A DNA stretch of 5,396 nt from CAYSIX01 sp964431205 (GTDB taxonomy: Bacteria; Planctomycetota; Phycisphaerae; Phycisphaerales; Phycisphaeraceae), in NCBI GenBank assembly GCA_964431205.1, contig CAYSIX010000259.1, forward strand, positions 1 through 5,396, written 5' to 3'. The notes under the pieces were generated by a model, which worked only from the letters and a program-made list of their open reading frames with translations, was not told the DNA's origin and did not search any database. Below, in pieces: positions 1 to 5,396 of the stretch. Each line of letters starts with the position of its first letter. Within the stretch, counting starts at the first letter, position 1. Both the position numbers and the translations under genes were made by a program.

Positions 1-1
1 T

Positions 2-20
2 GGAGGGGGGGTGGGGGGGG
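2..20 (+). repeat. G-rich tract with G7 and G8 runs
   Basis: Read directly: GG, A, a run of seven G (5-11), T, then a run of eight G (13-20), followed by TGACAGGG. With runs split by one-base loops this could form a G-quadruplex on the plus strand, with the C-rich partner on the minus strand. It lies about 165 nt beyond the stop codon of the transporter operon. Homopolymer runs of this length are also frequent sites of sequencing or assembly error. No function is established. Confidence 0.5.
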
Positions 21-65
21 TGACAGGGCGCTGGTCGGGTTGGGACGAGCGCGCCGTCGAAAGCG

Positions 66-100
66 GACCAGTTTGCAGACCAGTTTCCGAACCAGGTTCG
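66..100. repeat. Short tandem-like direct repeat with a small dyad
   Basis: GACCAGTTT occurs at 66-74 and again at 78-86, a 12-bp period. A weaker relative (ACCAGGTT) follows at 91-98. The last copy lies inside a perfect dyad CGAACC-A-GGTTCG (88-100). The repeats are seen directly; whether they do anything is unknown. The GGTTCGA string recalls a tRNA T-loop, but the flanking bases do not form the stem. Confidence 0.4.
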
Positions 101-143
101 AGACCCGTGCAGGGGTCGCGTCAGGCGTCTTGAGCTTCGAGTC

Positions 144-162
144 GGGGCGGCGGGAACGCCCC
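144..162 (-). terminator. Possible GC-rich hairpin terminator after the permease gene
   Basis: On the minus strand a GGGGCG/CGCCCC stem of six perfect pairs with a 7-nt loop begins 20 nt after the TGA stop of the permease gene. A second dyad, ACGCCG-C-CGGCGT (165-177), lies between the stop and this hairpin. No U-tract follows, so it does not match the classical intrinsic terminator. In such GC-rich sequence, small stems also arise by chance. Position is the main argument for it. Confidence 0.25.
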
Positions 163-182
163 TCACGCCGCCGGCGTCGCCG

Positions 183-1937
183 TCAGCCCTTGAGCCCGGT
201 GAGGGTCACGCCCTGGATGAAGTAACGCTGGGCGGCGAAGAAGATGGCGATCACCGGCAGGGTCATCAGCAGGGCGGCGGCCATGGTCAGCGCCGGCTGG
301 CTCTCGACCTGGACGGTGAAGGCGTAGAGCCCGAACGCCAGGGGGTAGAGGCGCTGGTCGGCGATGTAGATCAGCGGGGCGAGGAACTCGTTCCAGACGC
401 CCATGAAGGTGAAGATGGCGATGGCGGCGAGGCTGGGCTTGATCAGCGGCAGGATCACGTGCCAGTAGATGCGAAGGAACCCGCAGCCGTCGATGCGGGC
501 GGCGTCCTCGAGGTCGCGGGGGATGCCCTTCATGAACTGGCGGAGCAGGAAGATGAAAAAGGCGTTGCCGAAGACGGCGGGGACCCAGAGCGGCGCGAGC
601 GTGTTGTAGGCGCCCAGGTCGCGCCAGATCAGGAAGTGCGGGATCATGGTGACCTGGGGCGGGATCATGAGCGTGGCGAGCATGAGGATGAAGCAGAAGT
701 CGCGGCCGGGCCAGGTCAGCCGGGCGAAGGCGAAGGCGATGAAGGAGGAGGCGAGCAGGGTCAGGACGATGTTGGCCACGACGAGGAAGGTGCTGACGCG
801 GACGTAGCGCCAGAACGGGATCTGCCGGGCGACGCGGTGGAAGTTGAAGGCGAGCTTGTGCCAGTGGGCCTGGGCCTCGCCGACGCGGCGGACGGTGAAG
901 GTGATGCGGGCCCGGTCGGGCGCGAGCGGCGGGGCGTTGGCGGCGGGCTCGGCCGGCTGAAGGACGGTCCAGGAGCGGATCTTGGTCGAGCGGTCGTCCT
1001 CGCTGGGGACCTGCCAGTAGACCGAGAGGGGGGTGAAGTCGGCCAGGAGGACGGGGCGTTCGGCGACGTAGCGGCGGCCGGGCAGCTCCAGCGTGCACCA
1101 CAGCTCGTGCCAGGAGTCGTCGGGCTGGATGTCGAGCTGGATGCGCTTGAGCTGCTCGGCCGCGAAGGGAAGCGAGACGGTGCGGGTCAGGACGAACTGA
1201 TCGGGGGCGTGGTCGGCGTCGTCGGTGGTGGCGGCGTCGCCGGCGGCGCGGGTAAAGTCGTAGTGGACGACGGCGTAGGGCAGCTCGCCGGGGGGCTGGT
1301 GATCGACGAGCGTGGCGGTGTCGGGCGTGCGGTTGGTCAGGCGCTGCGAGATCGGCCGGTCCGGGTCGATCGCGAACTCCTCGAACTGGAAGCTGCGCAG
1401 GCGGACCTGGCCGAGGCGGAACTCGCGGTAGATGCGCATGAACGCGTCGGCGATCAGCTCGGGCGTGACGCGGCGTTCGGCGGCGTCGATGAGGCGGTCG
1501 AGCGACTGTCGTTGGTCCAGTGGGGCCGCGTCGGGCTCGTCGCGCAGCGGTTCGCCGGTCCAGATCGCCTCGGGCAGGACGCGCCGCAGCCGCTGATACA
1601 GCGATCGCGCCGTGTGTCGGACGGCGGCGGCCTGATCGACCGCGGGCGGGGCCCGGAACCCGCTGCGCGTGACCATGGTTTCCAGTGCCGGCAGCAGCTC
1701 GTCCTGGAACGGGCCGACCAGATCCGCCGTCATCCACCGGTCGAGGTAAGGCCCGCGCGGCACGGGGTGCGGCGCCTCGGGCAGCAGGTTCAGCCCCTCG
1801 CCCGGCCGACGCACCAGCTCACGGTCCATCTTGACCGACGTCGAGATCATCCAGAAGAACGGGAACGCGAACACGACCGCGCCGCTCAGCAGCAGGGCGT
1901 AAACCAGCAGGCGTGTTGGCAGCGACATCCTCTGCAT
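183..1937 (-). CDS. MalG-like sugar ABC transporter permease with a ~300-residue extracytoplasmic insertion
   Basis: This is an inner-membrane permease of a type I (MalFGK2/CUT1-like) importer, which lets substrate from the binding protein through the membrane. It has 584 residues, against roughly 270-300 for ordinary MalG proteins. Span 1 is about residues 9-33 and the remaining spans lie between about 380 and 571. The MalG core is well kept: WRYVRVSTF (376-384), AFARLTWPGRDF (403-414), and the ATPase-docking EAA loop EDAARIDG (477-484) leading to ILPLIKP (495-501). The excess lies between spans 1 and 2: a helix-rich part (about 73-175), then a part that reads as beta strands (about 176-370). 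By topology the insert faces outward. I do not recognise its family. The first ATG is 3 nt after the upstream stop, suggesting translational coupling. A weak GAGG (1949-1952) lies 11 nt before it, inside the upstream gene. ATG at codon 4 is an alternative start, but the AGAGG before it has no spacer. Function is confident; substrate is unknown. Confidence 0.95.
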   Translation of the reverse strand: MQRMSLPTRLLVYALLLSGAVVFAFPFFWMISTSVKMDRELVRRPGEGLNLLPEAPHPVPRGPYLDRWMTADLVGPFQDELLPALETMVTRSGFRAPPAVDQAAAVRHTARSLYQRLRRVLPEAIWTGEPLRDEPDAAPLDQRQSLDRLIDAAERRVTPELIADAFMRIYREFRLGQVRLRSFQFEEFAIDPDRPISQRLTNRTPDTATLVDHQPPGELPYAVVHYDFTRAAGDAATTDDADHAPDQFVLTRTVSLPFAAEQLKRIQLDIQPDDSWHELWCTLELPGRRYVAERPVLLADFTPLSVYWQVPSEDDRSTKIRSWTVLQPAEPAANAPPLAPDRARITFTVRRVGEAQAHWHKLAFNFHRVARQIPFWRYVRVSTFLVVANIVLTLLASSFIAFAFARLTWPGRDFCFILMLATLMIPPQVTMIPHFLIWRDLGAYNTLAPLWVPAVFGNAFFIFLLRQFMKGIPRDLEDAARIDGCGFLRIYWHVILPLIKPSLAAIAIFTFMGVWNEFLAPLIYIADQRLYPLAFGLYAFTVQVESQPALTMAAALLMTLPVIAIFFAAQRYFIQGVTLTGLKG

Positions 1938-1940
1938 GGC

Positions 1941-4496
1941 TCAGTCGGCCTCGTAGTGCACCCACCGGTGCGAGAGCTTGAACTGCACGATCGTCAGCGC
2001 CAGCACGATGACGAACAGGACCATCGCCATCGCCGAGGCGTAGCCCATCTGCCCGTAGCGGAAGGCGTTGTTGAACAGGTGATAGACGTAGAAGAGCGTG
2101 GCGTTGTTGGGCCCGCCGCCGGTCATGATGAACGCCTGGGCGAAGATCTGGAAGGTGGCGATCACGCCCATGATGGCGTTGAAGAAGATGTAGGGGGTGA
2201 GCTGGGGCAGGGTGACGTGTCGGAAGCGGCGCCAGGCGTTGGCGCCGTCGACGGCGGCGGCCTCGTAGAGCGAGGCGGGGATGCCCTGGAGCCCGGCGAG
2301 CCAGATGATCATGCCCGCCCCGGCGCCCCACAGGCCCATGAGGATGATCGCGGGCCTGGCCCAGCTCACGTCCTGCAGCCAGGAGGGGCCGGTCAGCCCG
2401 ACCAGCTCGAGCGCGCCGTTGATCAGCCCGTTCTGGGGGTTGAAGATCCAGACCCACAGCACGCTGGAGGCGACCAGCGGCACGATCGCCGGCAGGTAGA
2501 ACAGCGTGCGCCACGCGGACATCCCCGCGACTTTCGTGTTCATCAGCAGCGCGATCGCCAGGCTGACCGCCATGCCCAGCGGGACGCCCAGCAGCATGAA
2601 CGTCGTGTTCCACAGCGACTTCCAGAACAGGTGGTCCTCGAAGAGCATGACGCGGTAGTTCTCGACGCCGGTGAACCGCGGGGGGTTGATCACGTCGTAG
2701 TTGCAGACGCTCATGACGACGGCGAAGAGGATCGGCCCGCCGCCGAAGACGACGAAACCGAGGATCCAGGGCGAGGCGCAGATCACGCCCTCTTTCCACT
2801 GGCGTCGGAAGTACCCGCCGCGCGACCCGGGGATGACGGCGTCGGCGAAACCCGTGCGCCACGGGAGCAGGGCCGCGAGTCGGCGGCGGACGGCCACGTT
2901 CGTGTCCCACAGGTACGCCGCCACGCCCATCGCGATCAGCAGCAGGGCGTAGCCGGCGAAGAAGCCGGCCCAGGAGCGGATCTCGACGCCCGTCGGCGGG
3001 GCGTGGAACCGGTCCAGCTCGCGCTGGACGATCCGGTCCTGGTAGCGCAGCGCCGCCTCGGGCGATTCGCCGTAGAAGGCCGCCTCCGTCGCGTCGAGCT
3101 GGCCCTTCCACAGCCGCTGGCCCACGGCCGTCACCGGCCGGTAGTACGAGTAAGGCAACAGGTCGTTGAACACGGCGATCGCCTCGCCGAACCGCCGCGG
3201 CAACGCCGCGTTGCCCGCGACGTACTGCTCGTAGAACGCCTCGTTCAGATGCTTGACCGGGCATTGGTTCGGCAGGAAGGGCCGCCCCTGAGCCTCGGCG
3301 ATCTGGCGGTCCGCCTCCCAGCGCAGGCGGAACCCGCGGTCGGAGGTCACGAAGCGGATGAAGTCCCACGCGGCCTGCTTGTTCTTGGCCGTGGACGGGA
3401 TCGCCAGCGCCCACCCGCCGCTGAAGCTCATCGTCAGGTGCGCTTCGCGGCGGTCGGGCGGCAGGGCGGCGAGCCGGTCGGCGGGCAGCGGCGGCGGCAC
3501 GACGCCGAAGTTCAGATCACGCCCGTACGTCGCCAGCCGCGGCAGCGTCCAGATGCCGTCGATCTTCATCGCCACCTGGCCCAGGATGAACGGGTCCTGC
3601 ACCGCGTCCACGCCCGTGCCCTGGAAGCTCGACAGGAATCCCTGCACCTTTCGGAACCCGCCGATCGAGTCCACCAGCGACCGCATATATGCCAGCGCCT
3701 CGACGACCGGCGCCGCATCGAGCAGGCAGTCCCGGCCATCGGGGCTGAGGAACTCCGCCCCGTTCATCCAACCGAAGATGTACAGGAAGCTGTTGCCGAA
3801 CGTCGGCGAGAAGCCCACGACCTTCAGCTTCGTCTTCTGCTCGTCCTCCCACTCGGTCAGCCGGACGGTGTACTCGGCCAGCTCCTCCCAGGTGTGCGGG
3901 GGCCTGGCTTCGCCCTCGCGCGGCCCGTCGGTGTACACCAGCCCCGCCCTGCTCAGCAGGTCCTCGTTGTAGAACAGCGCCCGGGTGTCCACGGACACCG
4001 GTATGCCGTACACCTTGCCCTCGTGCACCGCCTCCTGCCACGTCGCCTCGTAGAACCGCTCGGGCCGGGGGTAGTCCTCTCGGCCGGCGACGCGGTCGGC
4101 CTCGATGAACGCGTCCAGCGGCTCGAACGCCCCGCGCGCCGCCCACTCCGCGATCGCGAACCGATCGAACCAGATCACGTCCGGCGGCATCCCCCCCGCG
4201 ACCGAGACCAGGAACCGCGTCGGATCGCCCACCTGGTCCCTCGCGGCGTTCTGCCCCGAGACGACCCGGTAGATCGGGTGCGACGGATCGGCCTCGTGCC
4301 GGCGTTGGCTCTCCTGCTCGAACGCGCGAACCACGTCGGCCATCGCGCCGCTGATCGGCCCGCCCGGACCCATGAACGCGATCTCGACGATCGCGGTCTC
4401 GTCCGCCTCGGGGTCGGCCAGGTGACGCGGCGGGTGCAGCCACACCAGCAGGACCACCACCGCGATCGTCAGCGCCCACGCCTTCCACGCACTCAT
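1941..4496 (-). CDS. Fusion of extracellular sugar-binding protein and MalF-like ABC permease
   Basis: One 851-residue chain joins the receptor and one channel subunit of a carbohydrate importer. Residues 5-21 form an N-terminal membrane anchor; there is no lipobox cysteine. Residues about 35-500 are a family 1 solute-binding domain: GGMPPDVIWFD (101-111), YGIPVSVDTRALFYNED (163-179), HTWEELAEY (201-209), GQVAMKIDGIW (306-316), SGGWALAIPSTAKNKQAAWDF (359-379, given here as its pattern) and YYRPVTAVGQ (451-460). A second span (about 508-529) leads to an Arg-rich cytoplasmic linker (530-569). The MalF-like permease follows, with spans near 571-595, 630-653, 662-685, 714-735, 770-790 and 818-838. 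Its EAA loop is YEAAAVDG (744-751) to TLPQLTP (762-768). The E. coli MalF P2 loop is absent. Alternating topology puts the receptor outside and the linker inside, as expected. The start is supported by GAGGA 8 nt upstream. It heads a two-gene operon with the MalG-like gene. The cognate ATPase is not here. Family is certain; the sugar is not. Confidence 0.95.
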   Translation of the reverse strand: MSAWKAWALTIAVVVLLVWLHPPRHLADPEADETAIVEIAFMGPGGPISGAMADVVRAFEQESQRRHEADPSHPIYRVVSGQNAARDQVGDPTRFLVSVAGGMPPDVIWFDRFAIAEWAARGAFEPLDAFIEADRVAGREDYPRPERFYEATWQEAVHEGKVYGIPVSVDTRALFYNEDLLSRAGLVYTDGPREGEARPPHTWEELAEYTVRLTEWEDEQKTKLKVVGFSPTFGNSFLYIFGWMNGAEFLSPDGRDCLLDAAPVVEALAYMRSLVDSIGGFRKVQGFLSSFQGTGVDAVQDPFILGQVAMKIDGIWTLPRLATYGRDLNFGVVPPPLPADRLAALPPDRREAHLTMSFSGGWALAIPSTAKNKQAAWDFIRFVTSDRGFRLRWEADRQIAEAQGRPFLPNQCPVKHLNEAFYEQYVAGNAALPRRFGEAIAVFNDLLPYSYYRPVTAVGQRLWKGQLDATEAAFYGESPEAALRYQDRIVQRELDRFHAPPTGVEIRSWAGFFAGYALLLIAMGVAAYLWDTNVAVRRRLAALLPWRTGFADAVIPGSRGGYFRRQWKEGVICASPWILGFVVFGGGPILFAVVMSVCNYDVINPPRFTGVENYRVMLFEDHLFWKSLWNTTFMLLGVPLGMAVSLAIALLMNTKVAGMSAWRTLFYLPAIVPLVASSVLWVWIFNPQNGLINGALELVGLTGPSWLQDVSWARPAIILMGLWGAGAGMIIWLAGLQGIPASLYEAAAVDGANAWRRFRHVTLPQLTPYIFFNAIMGVIATFQIFAQAFIMTGGGPNNATLFYVYHLFNNAFRYGQMGYASAMAMVLFVIVLALTIVQFKLSHRWVHYEAD

Positions 4497-4503
4497 CCGC
4501 CCG

Positions 4504-4508
4504 TCCTC
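4504..4508 (-). promoter_or_regulatory. Ribosome binding site of the binding-protein/permease fusion gene
   Basis: On the minus strand GAGGA is followed by 7-8 nt and then the ATG at 4496-4494. The overlapping ATG at 4510-4508 is in another frame and meets a stop after five codons. This supports 4496 as the start. Confidence 0.6.
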
Positions 4509-4640
4509 ATCCGCGATGGCTCATGCGCGGTTCGACTCACAGCAGGCCGACCGCGTGGCCCACGGCGCACCTCGCCGACGTCGTGCCGTTGCGTCGATCC
4601 GGCGTGGCGCCGCCCGATTTGTCAGGTCCATCGGGGTCGT

Positions 4641-4657
4641 CCTGTCACGATGACAGG
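4641..4657. promoter_or_regulatory. Perfect 7-3-7 palindrome, candidate operator
   Basis: CCTGTCA-CGA-TGACAGG is a perfect inverted repeat. Its size and symmetry are typical of sites bound by a dimeric repressor or activator. It lies 145-161 nt upstream of the transporter start and about 270 nt upstream of groEL, so it could serve either. A half-site-like TGTCAGG occurs nearby at 4620-4626. No regulator gene lies in the window, and I cannot match the motif to a known family. A role in transporter control is inference. Confidence 0.4.
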
Positions 4658-4744
4658 CCCGCCGTCGCCGGTGGTGGGAGGCTGCCGCGGCCCGAAAGTC
4701 GTAAGTGCGGCCCATTGCAGTACTTTACCATGGCCCGAGCGTGG

Positions 4745-4792
4745 GCGGGAACGGGTCTGCCCGACGGTATCACTCTTGCGGGAACGGGCAGA
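4745..4792. repeat. Interleaved 11-bp direct repeat and 8-bp inverted repeat upstream of groEL
   Basis: GCGGGAACGGG occurs exactly at 4745-4755 and 4778-4788, 33 bp apart, close to three helical turns. Overlapping these is a perfect inverted repeat, TCTGCCCG (4756-4763) and CGGGCAGA (4785-4792), with 21 nt between the arms. The arrangement could be a pair of protein sites on one DNA face, or an RNA stem if the groEL transcript starts upstream of it. It is neither CIRCE nor the actinobacterial HAIR motif (CTTGAGT-N7-ACTCAAG). Its function is unknown; the repeats themselves are certain. Confidence 0.4.
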
Positions 4793-4912
4793 GGAAGAAA
4801 CGTGTGGGCGGTGGCTGCATCCCGACTGCTTAGACGGGGCATCGACCGCCGCCCGTAGGAATCAACGCGTCGTTCTCCCGAGAGGCGAAGCAAGACAACC
4901 GCACCGAACCGC

Positions 4913-4918
4913 AAGGAG
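4913..4918 (+). promoter_or_regulatory. Ribosome binding site of groEL
   Basis: AAGGAG, a strong Shine-Dalgarno sequence, is followed by a 9-nt spacer and the ATG at 4928. It fixes the groEL start together with the canonical GroEL N-terminus. Confidence 0.85.
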
Positions 4919-4927
4919 ACCTGGACC

Positions 4928-5396
<469 letters not shown>

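Larger units (their letters stand above)
1..182. other. Non-coding flank downstream of the transporter operon
   Basis: No convincing gene is present. The only open frame on the plus strand (40-225) is an Arg/Ser-rich 61-residue string with no family resemblance, and it runs into the 3' end of the opposite-strand permease gene. The stretch contains two G runs at the left edge, short direct repeats around 66-98, a GACCC/GGGTC hairpin at 102-117, and two GC-rich dyads close to the permease stop. What lies further left is outside the window. Confidence 0.6.
4497..4927. other. Divergent intergenic region between the transporter operon and groEL
   Basis: These 431 nt must hold promoters for both the leftward transporter operon and rightward groEL. 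No open frame here shows a recognisable protein; those present are Arg-rich shadows. I see no groES, no tRNA, and no CIRCE element (TTAGCACTC-N9-GAGTGCTAA). The least GC-rich spot is near 4715-4730 (TTGCAGTACTTTACC), where promoter elements could lie, but no good -35/-10 pair can be assigned on either strand. A possible groEL leader stem pairs GGCGGT (4807-4812) with ACCGCC (4845-4850). The clearer repeats are listed separately. Confidence 0.6.

Noticed and set aside
88..117. tRNA-like T-arm (GGTTCGAGACCC)
   Set aside because: The bases flanking the loop form only about two pairs, and no acceptor, D or anticodon stem can be drawn around it on either strand.
163..1737. A 524-codon minus-strand frame over the MalG-like gene
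   Set aside because: It is a His/Arg/Pro-rich out-of-frame shadow without a membrane span or motif.
1819..3414. A 531-codon minus-strand frame overlapping both transporter genes
   Set aside because: It is an Arg/Pro/Ala-rich shadow of the two real genes in another frame; the real frames match known families end to end.
4764..4793. Possible CIRCE element before groEL (CACTC at 4771-4775)
   Set aside because: Only part of the left half-site is present and no GAGTGCTAA-like half follows at the required 9-nt distance.
4523..4858. Possible small gene in the divergent intergenic region
   Set aside because: The 111-residue product is Arg/Pro/Ser-rich with no family resemblance, no clear ribosome binding site, and overlaps the palindrome and repeats.

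Overview
The window is GC-rich DNA (about two thirds G+C by eye) holding three protein genes in two divergent units. I infer a Planctomycetota bacterium, most likely of the Phycisphaerae type. The reasons are the high GC, a GroEL N-terminus with the SKTSDKAGDGTTT variant, and an unusually built sugar ABC importer with a fused binding protein and an enlarged permease. This assignment rests on recognition, not on a search, and is moderately confident at best.

Minus strand, 4496 down to 183: a two-gene operon for a MalFG-type (CUT1-like) carbohydrate importer. The first gene (1941-4496) is a fusion of an N-terminally anchored extracellular solute-binding domain (about residues 35-500), an extra membrane span with a cytoplasmic linker, and a complete MalF-like permease. 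The second gene (183-1937) starts 3 nt after the first stops. It encodes a MalG-like permease with roughly 300 extra residues between its first and second membrane spans, on the outer face. Together they would form the membrane part of one importer with its receptor covalently attached. The energising ATPase (MalK/MsmX type) is not in the window and must be encoded elsewhere. The substrate cannot be read from the sequence; a sugar or oligosaccharide is the family expectation.

Positions 4497-4927 (431 nt) are a divergent intergenic region without a convincing gene. It carries a perfect 7-3-7 palindrome (4641-4657), an 11-bp direct repeat interleaved with an 8-bp inverted repeat (4745-4792), and a clear ribosome binding site for the gene on the right. 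No CIRCE element and no groES are visible.

Plus strand, 4928 to the right edge: the first 156 codons of groEL, cut off by the window end.

Positions 1-182, downstream of the transporter operon, hold no gene. They contain two long G runs, short direct repeats and small hairpins, one of which may end the operon transcript.

The most unusual biology here is the transporter architecture: a receptor-permease fusion paired with a permease carrying a large extracytoplasmic insert.
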